A program made the translations under genes and the position numbers. Positions 26,170 to 35,419 of a DNA stretch of 64,000 nucleotides are shown here, piece by piece. Below the pieces are notes generated by a model that was given only the letters and a program-made list of their open reading frames with translations, made no database searches and was not told where the DNA came from. Source of the DNA: Microvirga mediterraneensis (GTDB lineage Bacteria > Pseudomonadota > Alphaproteobacteria > Rhizobiales > Beijerinckiaceae); NCBI RefSeq assembly GCF_013520865.1, contig NZ_JACDXJ010000001.1, positions 1,583,001-1,647,000 on the forward strand, written 5' to 3'. Within the stretch, counting starts at the first letter, position 1. Every line of letters starts with the position of its first letter.

Positions 26170-27042
26170 ATGAAACCATCGCCCCGATTACGGGGCGCGG
26201 CTCGGCCTCGGCGCCTGAACGGTGCCGTAGTCAGCTTGCCGCGCGCCCTGTCAAAGCTCGGGTTCTGCTCCCGCACGCAAGCCGAAGCCCTGATCACGGC
26301 CGGGCGCGTGAGCGTGGACGGCCGGGTTCTCCGCAACCCGGCGGCCCGCGTCGATCCGGAGCGCACCCGCATTACCGTCGACGGTAATGCGGTCGCGGCC
26401 GAGACCAAGGTATACCTGATGCTCAACAAGCCACGCGGCCTTGTCACGACGAGAGACGATCCGGAGGAACGGGCAACTGTCTACGACTGTCTGGAGGGGC
26501 TCGACCTTCCGTTCGTCACGCCCGTGGGACGACTCGACAAGGCAAGCGAAGGGCTGCTCCTCATGACGAATGACACCCGCTGGGCGCAGCGTGTGCTCGA
26601 TCCCGCGTCGAACGTCGAGAAAGTCTATCATGCCCAGATAGACTGCCTCCCGGATGAGGGCATTCTGGAGCGGCTCCAGGCGGGCATGACCCTCGACGGC
26701 GAGCGTCTCGTCGCGAAGTCGTCAAGGCTGCTGCGGGCCGGCACACGCAATGCTTGGCTCGAAGTGGTGCTGAGCGAAGGCAGGAACCGCCAGATCCGGC
26801 GCCTTCTCGCGGCGGTCGGGGCGAATGTGCTTCGACTCGTGCGCGTCGACGTGGGAGGTGTGCAGCTGGGCGATCTGCCGAAAGGCGCCGTTCGGCATCT
26901 CTCTCCGGCCGAGAAGACGATGCTGGATATTCCGGCACACGCCGCTCCGGAGCCGCTCAAGACACCGCGCGTGCGGCCCGTTCCAGATCATCGATCTCGG
27001 CCTCATGAATGTCTGCGGCCTAGTCGGCCTCATAAATCATGA
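26170..27042 (+). CDS. Pseudouridine synthase, RsuA/RluB/RluE/RluF family
   Basis: This enzyme converts a specific rRNA uridine to pseudouridine. The 290-residue protein has an N-terminal S4 RNA-binding domain (about residues 22-70, LPRALSKLGFCSRTQAEALI) and a catalytic domain with Asp123 in GRLDKASEGLLLMTND, then RNRQIRRLL near the C-terminus. The tail is basic and Pro/Arg-rich. Its last 23 bp overlap the end of the convergent GntR gene. RluB, RluE, RluF and RsuA cannot be told apart from the motifs alone. Confidence 0.9.
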   Translation: MKPSPRLRGAARPRRLNGAVVSLPRALSKLGFCSRTQAEALITAGRVSVDGRVLRNPAARVDPERTRITVDGNAVAAETKVYLMLNKPRGLVTTRDDPEERATVYDCLEGLDLPFVTPVGRLDKASEGLLLMTNDTRWAQRVLDPASNVEKVYHAQIDCLPDEGILERLQAGMTLDGERLVAKSSRLLRAGTRNAWLEVVLSEGRNRQIRRLLAAVGANVLRLVRVDVGGVQLGDLPKGAVRHLSPAEKTMLDIPAHAAPEPLKTPRVRPVPDHRSRPHECLRPSRPHKS

Positions 27043-27715
27043 TGGTCCGGATCGTGCTCAGGTGGTCGAACATGGCCTGCCGCGCCGCCTCCGGATTCCG
27101 TGCCGCGATAGCCTCGACGATGGCCAGATGCATGCGGCCCTGCTGGGCCGCGTACTCCTTCTTGCGGGCTCGCCGGAAGGCGAGGTCGTGCTGACGCTGC
27201 CAGCGTGCGCGGCCGCGCACCGATGACAGGACATCCAGGAACGCGATCACCAGTGGATTGCCGGTGATGCGGGCGATCCCCTTGTGGAAAGCGTCGTCCG
27301 CCTGCTCGTAGGCCTGCCAGTCAGGCGCTTCGCTGCTCCTCAGCGCATGGCTCCGGAGGTGGGCGATGTCCTCGATGGTCGCGCGAAGCGCAGCCTCGCC
27401 GGCAATAGGAGGCTCGATCAGGAGGCGGGCGGCGAGCACGTCGGCGGGGGAGGCCATCTCGATCAGGACCGACGGACGGATCGGCTCAGAAGCCGGGTGC
27501 GGCCCCACGAAGGTGCCTTGCCCCACATGCCGCCAGATCAGCCCCTCCTTCTCCAACACCTCCAGCGCCGCCCGCAGGGTCTCGCGACTACAGCCGATCA
27601 TGGGAGCTAGGGCACGCTCCGGTTCCAGCCGGTCCTGTGGGCCGTAGGCGCGTCGCCGAAGATGGGCACGCAGGCGCCGGGTGACAGCAGCCGTCGTCAG
27701 GCGTTTTCCAGGCAT
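27020..27715 (-). CDS. GntR-family regulator, FadR/FCD subfamily
   Basis: This is a 231-residue regulator. A winged HTH occupies about residues 8-75 (RLEPERALAPMIGCSRETLRAALEVLEKEGLI, in part) with the typical GQGTFV wing. An FCD effector domain follows, with a putative metal-binding Asp/His pair (ADDAFHKGIARITGN) and a later His in RMHLAIVEAIAARN. The ATG at 27715 gives the normal FadR length; longer in-frame starts add non-homologous sequence. It overlaps the pseudouridine synthase tail by 23 bp. It is divergent from the small-peptide/DUF1275 pair, which it may control. Confidence 0.88.
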   Translation of the reverse strand: MPGKRLTTAAVTRRLRAHLRRRAYGPQDRLEPERALAPMIGCSRETLRAALEVLEKEGLIWRHVGQGTFVGPHPASEPIRPSVLIEMASPADVLAARLLIEPPIAGEAALRATIEDIAHLRSHALRSSEAPDWQAYEQADDAFHKGIARITGNPLVIAFLDVLSSVRGRARWQRQHDLAFRRARKKEYAAQQGRMHLAIVEAIAARNPEAARQAMFDHLSTIRTIMIYEAD

Positions 27716-27820
27716 GAGCTCCAGGCCAATTTCTAGACCAATTTCAATCTGGCCTATGTAGCAGGTCCGGCTTGGCCGCGAAAGCTGCAGCCGGGCCAGA
27801 GGAACGGAGAGGGGCATCTG

Positions 27821-27973
27821 ATGAAAGCGACACTTGATGAGCGGTTTTTCGGTGATGAGCCTACCCACGACTCGGCTGTCCGCGTCGGTCGCCTCATCGG
27901 CACCATCCTGGGACTTATGATCTATCCCATGTTCGTCTGGATCGTCATCGACGGGCTCTTCCGGATCCTGTGA
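27821..27973 (+). CDS. Small membrane protein, 50 residues
   Basis: The reading frame encodes a short acidic N-terminus (MKATLDERFFGDEPTHDS) followed by one clear membrane span (about residues 24-47, IGTILGLMIYPMFVWIVIDG). GGAGAGGGG lies 7-15 nt ahead of the ATG, and the DUF1275 gene starts 4 nt after the stop, so translation is likely and coupled. No family is recognised. It may be a partner or assembly peptide of the neighbouring membrane protein. Confidence 0.65.
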   Translation: MKATLDERFFGDEPTHDSAVRVGRLIGTILGLMIYPMFVWIVIDGLFRIL

Positions 27974-27976
27974 GCT

Positions 27977-28726
27977 ATGACAGGGCCGGAGGTGCAAGGC
28001 GTAGGCCGTCTGTCGACAAGCCTGCAGACCCACCTTTTACCAGGCGTGCTGCTGACTGCCATCGCCGGCTTCGTCGACGCCATCGGTTACATAGGCCTCG
28101 GCGGCCTGTTCGCCTCCTTCATGAGTGGGGCCAGCGTGTCGCTCGGCGTCGGACTCGAGGGCGGTCATTGGGATGCCGTCGGGCAGGGCCTGTTCATGAT
28201 CGCCTCGTTCCTGGGCGGGGTCATCCTTGGGACGATCCTGCCCAGTATGGCGGGATCATGGGCCCTTCCGGCCATCCTTTTTCTGGAGGCGGTCTTTCTG
28301 ACGGGTGCGGCTCTGATGGCTGGGTCCGGCTGGACCGTTTCCGCCTCGATCCTTCCGGTCGCCGCGGCCATGGGCGTGCAGAACACGGCCCTGCAGCCTG
28401 TAAACGGCGTGCGGCTCGGCGTGACCTTCGTCACCGGCACGCTGGTGAGCCTTGGGCAAGCGCTCGGACAGGCCCTTCTCGGGCGAGCGGAGACCTGGCG
28501 TCTGCGAGGCCATGCCCTCCTGTGGGGTGCTCTCGTGGCCGGCGCGATGTCCGGCGCCATGCTGAACGGCGTATTCGGGCCGATGGTCCTGATTGTTCCG
28601 GCGATTCTGGTCGCTGTCCTGGCGCTCATCAGCGCTGCGTCCGTGCTGACGCGGAGGCTGCCAGACCGAGTATGCCCGTGTCGCGATTCGGAAGCCGATC
28701 GCCCCTCCGTGTGGCCGTATTACTGA
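27977..28726 (+). CDS. DUF1275 (YoaK-type) membrane protein
   Basis: This is a 249-residue integral membrane protein with about six hydrophobic spans. The GFVDAIGYIGLGGLFASFMSG block and the later ALQPVNGVRLGVTFVTGTLVSLG block are hallmarks of the YoaK/DUF1275 family, whose role is not established. It starts 4 nt after the 50-residue membrane peptide and is 41 nt before the SBF-like transporter gene. The divergent FCD regulator may control all three. Confidence 0.85.
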   Translation: MTGPEVQGVGRLSTSLQTHLLPGVLLTAIAGFVDAIGYIGLGGLFASFMSGASVSLGVGLEGGHWDAVGQGLFMIASFLGGVILGTILPSMAGSWALPAILFLEAVFLTGAALMAGSGWTVSASILPVAAAMGVQNTALQPVNGVRLGVTFVTGTLVSLGQALGQALLGRAETWRLRGHALLWGALVAGAMSGAMLNGVFGPMVLIVPAILVAVLALISAASVLTRRLPDRVCPCRDSEADRPSVWPYY

Positions 28727-28767
28727 GCGGCGCGAGCACGCAGTTCATCTTCAGAACGGAATGACCC

Positions 28768-29745
28768 ATGCGAAAGATCGATCCTTTTCTCCTGCTCATC
28801 ATGGCGGCCATCGCTGTGGCCAGCGTGTTTCCCGCGCAAGGCGCCAGCGCCGAGTTGCTCGATACGTTGGGTGTTCTGGGAATCGCGCTGCTCTTCTTCG
28901 TCCACGGTGCGGCCCTCCCGCGAGAGGTCGTGATCCAGGGGCTCGTTCAATGGCGGTTGCACCTCTTCATTTTCGCCATCACGTTTATCGTATTTCCCAT
29001 TGCCGTGCTGCCGTTTGGCGTGCTGCCAACGGCGTGGATGCCGGCGGATCTGTTCCTGGGCTTCCTCTACCTGGCGGCGTTGCCATCGGCGGTATCGTCC
29101 TCCATCGCGTTCACGGCCATGGCCATGGGAAATGTGCCGGCCGCCATCTGCAGTTCGGCGGCCTCGAACGTTTTTGGCCTGCTGCTGACTCCGGTGCTGC
29201 TGTCGCTGCTCACGCGGACCTCGGTTGAGGGCGGCTTCGATCTCACCCAGGCCCTCAGCGATGTGGTTCTCCAGCTCCTGGTCCCGTTCGCGGCCGGCCA
29301 GATTGCCCGTCCGTGGCTGGCGGGGATCATGGCCCGGCATGGGCACAGGATCGGCCATCTCGACCAAGGGGTTATCCTGCTGATCGTCTACACGGCGTTC
29401 TCGCAGTCTGTGGTCGACGGCTTATGGTCTCGGCTCCCGCCGGGCAGCGTGGCCCTGACGGCGGTGCTGTGCCTGGTCTTGCTGACGGTCGTGCTGGCTC
29501 TCACGGCCTTCTTCGCCCGCCGGTTCGGGTTCTCGCGGGGGGACGAGATCGCCGCGGTGTTCTGTGGCTCGAAGAAGAGCCTTGCGTCGGGTCTGCCGCT
29601 CGCAAAGGTTCTGTTTGCGACCGCTCCGGGCTTCGGCATGATCGTGCTGCCGATCATGTTCTATAACCAGATCCAGATCATCGTCGGAGCGATCCTGGCC
29701 AGTCGTTACGCCCGGAGTGAACGCACGCCGGCTGTCGCGCGATGA
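28768..29745 (+). CDS. SBF-like (bile acid:sodium symporter family) transporter
   Basis: This is a 325-residue inner-membrane protein with nine to ten spans, matching the SBF_like/YfeH branch. Diagnostic blocks are FFVHGAALPRE, LPSAVSSSIAFTAMAMGN and GSKKSLASGLPLAKVLF. Members are thought to couple Na+ to uptake or export of an organic anion; the substrate here is unknown. A terminator-like hairpin follows 20 bp downstream. Confidence 0.87.
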   Translation: MRKIDPFLLLIMAAIAVASVFPAQGASAELLDTLGVLGIALLFFVHGAALPREVVIQGLVQWRLHLFIFAITFIVFPIAVLPFGVLPTAWMPADLFLGFLYLAALPSAVSSSIAFTAMAMGNVPAAICSSAASNVFGLLLTPVLLSLLTRTSVEGGFDLTQALSDVVLQLLVPFAAGQIARPWLAGIMARHGHRIGHLDQGVILLIVYTAFSQSVVDGLWSRLPPGSVALTAVLCLVLLTVVLALTAFFARRFGFSRGDEIAAVFCGSKKSLASGLPLAKVLFATAPGFGMIVLPIMFYNQIQIIVGAILASRYARSERTPAVAR

Positions 29746-29765
29746 GCGGAGCTGCCAGAAAAAGA

Positions 29766-29793
29766 AAGGCGCCCCTTCTCGGCAGGGCGCCTT
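29766..29793 (+). terminator. Rho-independent-like terminator
   Basis: AAGGCGCCC and GGGCGCCTT form a 9-bp perfect stem with a 10-nt loop between the convergent SBF-like and chemoreceptor genes. The following T-run is short, but A-rich sequence on the other side suggests it may work in both directions. Confidence 0.7.
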
Positions 29794-29864
29794 CCAGACT
29801 CCGTTCGACTGAGGACTAGAGCTGTTGCCACGAGCGTGGCATCAACTCTCTTCTTTGCATTGCC

Positions 29865-29907
29865 GCATTTTTGAGCGGTGAACCGGATCCACTTCACCGA
29901 AAAATGC
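29865..29907. repeat. Palindromic intergenic repeat (REP-like)
   Basis: A 43-bp imperfect palindrome lies here: outer arms GCATTTTT / AAAAATGC, inner arms CGGTGAA / TTCACCG, and a GGATCC centre. Its core GGATCCACTT resembles the core of the element at 50135. It sits in the short space after the terminator and before the chemoreceptor stop, the usual place for dispersed palindromic repeats. Confidence 0.65.
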
Positions 29908-29956
29908 TTCAGGCGATCTCGGCGAACCTCCGTCCGCTGGGATAGACGACCTTGCT

Positions 29957-31654
29957 TCAGGCGGCCTTCACGTCGCGAAGGAACTGGCCGACCTCGTCCC
30001 CGAGGCTGTTGGAGTGGCGAGCCAGCTCCTGGGCGGCGCTCAGAACCTGAGACGCGGCAGCCCCGGTCTCGCCGGCACCCCGGCGCACGTCGCCGATGCT
30101 GCCGGTCACATGCTCGGTGCCGCGGGCCGCTTCATGAACGTTGCGGGCGATCTCACCCGTTGCCGCGCCTTGCTCTTCCATGGCTGCGGCGATCGTGACC
30201 GAGATCTGTGACATCTCCCCGATCGTCTGGGTAATGGTCTGGATGGCCTGAACCGCCTCTCGGGTCGCCTGCTGCACCGATGCGATCTGCGTCGAGATCT
30301 CGTCCGTGGCCTTCGCCGTCTGATTGGCGAGCTCCTTCACCTCGGAGGCCACCACGGCAAAGCCCTTGCCGGCTTCACCGGCACGCGCCGCCTCGATGGT
30401 TGCGTTGAGGGCCAGCAGGTTGGTCTGCCCGGCCACGGAATTGATCAGGGCAATGACGTTGCCGATCCGCTCCGCCGTGGAAGCCAGCTGCTGCACGATG
30501 GCGTCGGTGCGCTGGGCATCATGCACCGCACGCTCGGCGATCCGGGAGGACTGGGACACTTGCGATGCGATCTCCCTGATCGAGATCGACAGCTCTTCCG
30601 TGGCGGCTGCCACCGTCTGCACGTTAGCCGAGGTCTGCTCGGCGGCCGAGGCCGCGCTGACCGTCTGGGTGTTGGTCTGATCCGCAATCGACGTCATGGT
30701 TTGCGCCGTGGCTTCCATCTCCGTCGCAGCCGAGGCCAAGCCCTGTGTCATGGCCGAGACATTGCGCTCGAAACTCCTGGTCAGCTGATCGAGGATCTGG
30801 GCACGGCGCATCTTGGCGTCGTTCTCAACCTCCTGTTCGGCGGCGAGGCGACGGGCTTCGATCGCATTATCCTTGAAGACTTGGAGCGAACGGGCCAATG
30901 CGCCCACCTCGTCCTGGCGATCAGTGCCGGTCACGAGAATATCAAGCTCACCCCCGGCCAAGCGTCCCATGGTTTCCGTCATCGACCCGAGCGGCCGCGT
31001 TACGCCGAGGAGGACGATCGAGCAGATCAATCCGATTGCGAACGCCAACCCGCCTGCGGCAGAACCGATAAGCCACCATCTGGTGCGCAGGGCATCGGAA
31101 GACGCTTCCTGCTTCATCTGCTCCAGTTCAAGGGCGATGCCGTCGATGCTGGCGGTAATCTGGTCCCGCAGAGCGCGGCGCAGGTCGCGAGCCGCGCCGT
31201 TTGTGATCTCGGTCGCGGCCGTGTCGTTGCCTGCCATCGAAGCGGCGAGGCTCTGTTCCAGCACCCGGAAGTAATTCAGGGTCGCGCTTCTCAGATCCTC
31301 GTTCAGCTTCCTGAATTCAGCAGAACTTGAGAGGTCGACGATCCGGTCCAGGTCTTCCGACGCCTTCTTGGTCGCGCTCTTGAAGGCATTTTCAACGCTC
31401 CTGACCCGATCCGGGAGGTTTTTCGGCGTCAGGATCATGCCTTTTTCTTGGGTCGACGCCTCGTTGATCTGCGTGTTGACGCTCTGAACCAAGCTCAGCC
31501 TCTTTGCATCGTTATCGACAATGTGCCGAGCTTTGGCATTCATTTCATCAAGGCCTGTTACTGCCATTGCAATCAGGCCAACGGTAATCGCAACGAAGAT
31601 CACCACCGGAACGGCGATCTTCGTGAGTAAGTTCAAATTGTTGAGGAGTCTCAT
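29957..31654 (-). CDS. Methyl-accepting chemotaxis protein
   Basis: This is a 565-residue chemoreceptor: TM1 about residues 11-34, a four-helix-bundle periplasmic sensor to about 190, TM2 about 193-217, HAMP to about 270, and a long cytoplasmic signalling helix pair. The hairpin tip [20 protein letters not shown] (within about residues 418-440) is the conserved CheA/CheW contact site. There is no C-terminal methylesterase-docking pentapeptide; the protein ends FLRDVKAA. The ligand is unknown. It is monocistronic. Confidence 0.94.
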   Translation of the reverse strand: MRLLNNLNLLTKIAVPVVIFVAITVGLIAMAVTGLDEMNAKARHIVDNDAKRLSLVQSVNTQINEASTQEKGMILTPKNLPDRVRSVENAFKSATKKASEDLDRIVDLSSSAEFRKLNEDLRSATLNYFRVLEQSLAASMAGNDTAATEITNGAARDLRRALRDQITASIDGIALELEQMKQEASSDALRTRWWLIGSAAGGLAFAIGLICSIVLLGVTRPLGSMTETMGRLAGGELDILVTGTDRQDEVGALARSLQVFKDNAIEARRLAAEQEVENDAKMRRAQILDQLTRSFERNVSAMTQGLASAATEMEATAQTMTSIADQTNTQTVSAASAAEQTSANVQTVAAATEELSISIREIASQVSQSSRIAERAVHDAQRTDAIVQQLASTAERIGNVIALINSVAGQTNLLALNATIEAARAGEAGKGFAVVASEVKELANQTAKATDEISTQIASVQQATREAVQAIQTITQTIGEMSQISVTIAAAMEEQGAATGEIARNVHEAARGTEHVTGSIGDVRRGAGETGAAASQVLSAAQELARHSNSLGDEVGQFLRDVKAA

Positions 31655-32080
31655 TGTCTTTCATTGGCCTGCTCGCATCGCCGCGAGAAGCGCACGCCCC
31701 CAGACGCGCATGAACCAGGCGGCTTCAAAATTAGGCAAAGACGTGAAGAAGACCTTAAGTTTTCGCATCCCGCATGAGCAATAAATGCTCCGACGATATC
31801 CATCTATCAACGGTGAGGGTGTTTTGGATCCTGTCATGTTAGAGACGCGCACGGACTAGATAGTCGGCTATTGCATACATGATCCCGGAAACGCGTTATC
31901 TTGCGCTGTTCCAACCGTGTTCTACTGAATATGATCCTAATGATGAGGCGATCACCAGTTTCACTATTGGGGTACGGTCACTTGGGGAGGACGATGTCCG
32001 ATGCGCCTCATCACAATTTTGTTTCTGGTCAGGGGGTACATTCCCCGAAATCAGAACCTGGAATTCGCTTCGGCGTTCGC
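31655..32080. other. Intergenic region upstream of the chemoreceptor, no gene seen
   Basis: This 426-bp stretch is more AT-rich than the flanking genes. Short frames on both strands read into the MocR gene antisense and have no coding features. It should hold the chemoreceptor promoter, but I cannot point to one. Confidence 0.5.
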
Positions 32081-33406
32081 TCATGTGGCAGCCGCCAATG
32101 CGATCGAATCTGCCACGCTCTCGTATCTGTCCGATAATGTAGCCGTTGCAATGCGCAAATGGCAGGTCGGCAAGTTGGAGAACTTGGCGCCCGGTTGAGC
32201 GGCAATGGCATGGGCGGCAAGTGTTACCATGGCGAAGGGCTCGGAAGATACCGGGACCCATGCGCATAGACCCTCACCGTGCATGGCCATGACGCCTCTT
32301 TGTTGCAGGGCGTTGACGAGATGAGCGCGCCGGCTGTGGTAAATCGTTCGAGCGTGATCGATGGAATCCCGTGTCGCGGGATCGCGTAGCAACCAAGCCG
32401 TGGCACCCTGCAGGATGCGGCTGGTCCACCCGGCGCTGAAGCTGCGATACGACTGAATCTGTTCAACGATCGCGCGGGAGCTGGAGAGGACAGCGAGACG
32501 CAGGTCCGGCCCATGTGTTTTCGAGAACGACAGGATGTGAATGACCCGGTTCGGAAAGTGAATGCCCATGGAATGGCGTGGCGCTGCGGAGATATCCCCG
32601 ACACCGTCGTCTTCGACAATGAGGGTATCGACGTCCTTCAGTATCCCGGCAAGCGTTTCCAGGCGCTTCCGGCTGACGCTCTGGCCTGTCACTGAATGCA
32701 GGCGCGGTTGAAAGATGAAAGCGGCGGGTTTCGTTTTCAACGCTCCATCGAGGGACGCCGGCAGTGGTCCTTCGTCGTCGCATTCGACCGGCACGATGCG
32801 AACGCCCCTATCCTCCAGGATGTCGAGGATGCGCATGCCCGTCGGGTTCTCGATCGCAACGGATGCTCCCGGCGGCAGTAGCGCGTGAACCAGGGTGTAG
32901 ACCGCGTTATAGCCACCATTCGTGGCCAGAAAGGCCTCCGGTTCATAGGGCCAGGTTCTCCTCACTTCCTCTTCGAGTTCCGGCAGAATCCTGTTGCGCT
33001 CATAGCTGTTGAGGTTCTCCGCCGATGCGCCGTAGGCCATCGCTTCCGCAAGCGGCGGCAACAAGCGAACATCGGGAACGGCTGCGGTCAGGTTCAGAAT
33101 GCCTTCGCCATAATTGCCGGAGCTTCCGAGCCGGTTCGGCTTGGCGACGAAGCGGTCTCCGCTCACCCAGGTGCCGTTTCGGCCTCGCCCGCTGATGATA
33201 TTCTGGCGGCGCAGCTCACTCCACGCTTCCGAGATCGTCGCAGGGCTCACACCCAGCGCGAAGGCAAGGTCACGGATCGGCGGTAACTTTGTACCGACCG
33301 TCAGGACGCCGGCGCGGATCAGGGCTCTGGTCTCAAGAGCGATCCCGCGAATGGTCCTGTCATTCAGCTTCTCGGCAAACCAATGCGCGTCTCTGAATTC
33401 TGCCAT
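32081..33406 (-). CDS. MocR-type regulator (GntR HTH plus aminotransferase domain)
   Basis: This is a 441-residue PLP-dependent transcription factor. A GntR winged HTH covers about residues 10-80 (LPPIRDLAFALGVSPATISE) and an aminotransferase class I fold follows. Lys296 in SFSKTHGPDLRLA is the expected PLP lysine; EDDGVGD supplies the cofactor-contact region. MocR proteins sense PLP or amino-acid derivatives and often control a divergent operon. Here the divergent operon encodes an amino-acid ABC transporter and an amidohydrolase, with an AT-rich spacer carrying inverted repeats. Confidence 0.92.
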   Translation of the reverse strand: MAEFRDAHWFAEKLNDRTIRGIALETRALIRAGVLTVGTKLPPIRDLAFALGVSPATISEAWSELRRQNIISGRGRNGTWVSGDRFVAKPNRLGSSGNYGEGILNLTAAVPDVRLLPPLAEAMAYGASAENLNSYERNRILPELEEEVRRTWPYEPEAFLATNGGYNAVYTLVHALLPPGASVAIENPTGMRILDILEDRGVRIVPVECDDEGPLPASLDGALKTKPAAFIFQPRLHSVTGQSVSRKRLETLAGILKDVDTLIVEDDGVGDISAAPRHSMGIHFPNRVIHILSFSKTHGPDLRLAVLSSSRAIVEQIQSYRSFSAGWTSRILQGATAWLLRDPATRDSIDHARTIYHSRRAHLVNALQQRGVMAMHGEGLCAWVPVSSEPFAMVTLAAHAIAAQPGAKFSNLPTCHLRIATATLSDRYESVADSIALAAAT

Positions 33407-33420
33407 GCTGCACCGAATTT

Positions 33421-33466
33421 AATGTTCAATAACATAATAGAGTTTGATCAACTCAATATGAACATT
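33421..33466. promoter_or_regulatory. Inverted-repeat operator candidate in the MocR divergent spacer
   Basis: AATGTTCA (33421-33428) and TGAACATT (33459-33466) are perfect 8-bp inverted arms with centres 38 bp apart. A further palindrome, TTGATCAA, lies midway at 33444-33451, within GAGTT...AACTC. The region is strikingly AT-rich and lies between divergent genes, so it is the likely MocR binding region and promoter. Confidence 0.6.
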
Positions 33467-33506
33467 TTAATTACAGGCAGGACAAGTTTGCTGTGAGTGA
33501 ATTCTG

Positions 33507-34469
33507 ATGCCATTGACCCTCCGTCTCGCCCTCCGCGACTGGGACTACATGACACCTCTGGTGTTGGGCGACGTTCGGTCGGAGCGCCTCGATATCAAGG
33601 TGGATCGGGTCGGCACTCTCATCTCCAATGTGGCCCATGATCCGTCATATGAAGGGGCGGAGATGTCCTTCAGCCGCTATTCGCAACTGCGGCACGACGG
33701 GGATGACAGTGTCGTGGGCATCCCGAACTTTATCATGCGCGGGTTCCGGCACAGGTGCATCATCACCACGAAGGAGAGCCCGATCCGCAGGTTGTCGGAT
33801 CTCGCCGGCAAGAAGATCGGCGTGACGGGCTGGCGGGACTCCGGCAATACCTGGACCCGTGCCGCCATCCGTCGCGAAGGCGTCGGGATCGAGGATGCCA
33901 TGTGGTACGCGGGCCGGCTGACGGAAGCCCACCCCATCACGGACCGGCTCGACGGTTTCGGCCGTCCGGGGCGCATCGAAGCCGCACCCGGCGAGAGGCC
34001 CATGGTCGATCTTCTGCAGGATGGGGGCCTGGATGCGATTTTCACCCCCTTCATGCCGCCGGGCTTCTTCGATCAGAATTCTCCGCTTCGCCAGGTTCTC
34101 GACGACTTCAGGGCGGCCGAGGTCGCCTACTTCCATGACGTCGGCTACGTGCCGGGCATGCACCTGATCGGCCTCAAGGCCGAACTCGTGCGCGAGCACC
34201 CGTGGATCATGGACGAGCTCAGCGAAGTGATCGACGCCTCTCAGCGCATGTGGCTGCAGAAGCGCGAGAAATACGCGGACACGACCCCCTGGATGATCGA
34301 CGAGCTGCGCCGCTGCGCCGCGGATCTGTCGCCCTCATGGAATGTCAGCGGGTTCGAGGCGAACGAGAAGATGATCGGCGATTTCGCCACCGAGCTGTAC
34401 GAGCAGAGGATTCTGCCACGCGCGCTGACGCCCGCCGATCTCTTTCCCTGGCACGCCCGCGCCAAATGA
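33507..34469 (+). CDS. 4,5-dihydroxyphthalate decarboxylase-like protein (periplasmic-binding fold)
   Basis: This is a 320-residue protein without a signal peptide. It has the family blocks AEMSFSRYSQLRHDGDD, FIMRGFRHRCI, DLAGKKIGVTGW and TRAAIRREGVGIEDAMW, which match proteins annotated as 4,5-dihydroxyphthalate decarboxylase or as NMT1-like binding proteins. The cytoplasmic form and its position ahead of an amino-acid ABC transporter suggest an enzyme on a carboxylated substrate, but the true reaction is unknown. It starts 101 bp from the MocR gene, with the putative operators between. Confidence 0.75.
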   Translation: MPLTLRLALRDWDYMTPLVLGDVRSERLDIKVDRVGTLISNVAHDPSYEGAEMSFSRYSQLRHDGDDSVVGIPNFIMRGFRHRCIITTKESPIRRLSDLAGKKIGVTGWRDSGNTWTRAAIRREGVGIEDAMWYAGRLTEAHPITDRLDGFGRPGRIEAAPGERPMVDLLQDGGLDAIFTPFMPPGFFDQNSPLRQVLDDFRAAEVAYFHDVGYVPGMHLIGLKAELVREHPWIMDELSEVIDASQRMWLQKREKYADTTPWMIDELRRCAADLSPSWNVSGFEANEKMIGDFATELYEQRILPRALTPADLFPWHARAK

Positions 34470-34528
34470 ATTTTGTCAGAGTGGCTGACGACCAGAAACG
34501 GCGTCTTCAAACAGAAAGGGTCTTTCCC

Positions 34529-35419
34529 ATGCAGTCGAAGTTGATCGCCTCCGCCGCACTCGCTGCCCTGCTTCTCGCAGGTTCGGCCATCGCGCAGGAA
34601 GCCGCCATCCCGAAGCAGAGCGTGAACGAAGAACTGAGGGCGCGCCTACCGGAGAACATCCGCACCGAGGGCAAGATGATCTCGGTCAACAACGGCTCGT
34701 TCCCTCCCTATGAGATCGTCACCGGAACCGAGATGACCGGCGCCAGCAGCGATCTGACGGATGCGATCGGCCAGGTTCTCGGTGTGAAGATCGAGCACGC
34801 CACCGTTGGCGGTCTGCCGGCGCTGCTCGCCGGCGTGAATTCGGGGCGCTATCAGTTCGCATTCGGTCCCGTCGGCGATTTCAAGAGCCGCGAAGAGGCC
34901 AACGATTTCGTCGACTGGGTTCAGGAGTTCGTCGTCTTCGCCGTCCAGAAGGGCAATCCGAAGGGCATCACCTCGCTCGATACCGCCTGCGGCAACCGCA
35001 TCGCCGTCATGGCGGGCGGCTCCGCCGAACGTGTGATCCAGGTTCAGGCCGAGAAGTGCAAGGCCGACGGTAAGGAGGCTCTTACGGTTCAGTCCTATAC
35101 GGACCAGCCGAGCTCGATCCTCTCCGTCCGTTCGAAGCGCGCTGACGCGTTCTTCTCTTCGCAGGCGCCCCTGACTTACTTCGTTGCCCAGGCCAACGGC
35201 CAGCTCGAACTGACCGGCGTCGGGCAGAAGAACGGCTTCGAGGATCTCTATCAGGGCGCCGTCGTGCCCAAGGGATCGCCGCTCGGACCGGTGCTGCTCG
35301 ACACCATCAAGCTCCTGATGAAAAACGGAACCTACGCGGCCATCATGAAGAAGTGGGGTCTTGAGAACAACATGCTCAAGGAGCCCGGCATCAACCTCGG
35401 TGGAGCGCTTCCGAAATGA
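34529..35419 (+). CDS. Amino-acid ABC transporter substrate-binding protein (family 3)
   Basis: This is a 296-residue exported binding protein: a signal peptide over about residues 1-22 (LAALLLAGSAIAQ) and a SBP_bac_3 domain (ISVNNGSFPPYEIV, GASSDLTDAIGQVLGV, GLPALLAGVNSGRYQF). This family carries polar amino acids or related compounds such as opines. Two Cys residues in the second lobe could form a disulfide. It is second in the MocR-linked operon; its stop overlaps the permease start, so it is coupled. Confidence 0.9.
   Translation: MQSKLIASAALAALLLAGSAIAQEAAIPKQSVNEELRARLPENIRTEGKMISVNNGSFPPYEIVTGTEMTGASSDLTDAIGQVLGVKIEHATVGGLPALLAGVNSGRYQFAFGPVGDFKSREEANDFVDWVQEFVVFAVQKGNPKGITSLDTACGNRIAVMAGGSAERVIQVQAEKCKADGKEALTVQSYTDQPSSILSVRSKRADAFFSSQAPLTYFVAQANGQLELTGVGQKNGFEDLYQGAVVPKGSPLGPVLLDTIKLLMKNGTYAAIMKKWGLENNMLKEPGINLGGALPK

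Noticed and set aside
31879..32142. 87-codon plus-strand frame upstream of the chemoreceptor
   Set aside because: It runs antisense into the MocR gene 3' end, has no ribosome site and no conserved pattern.
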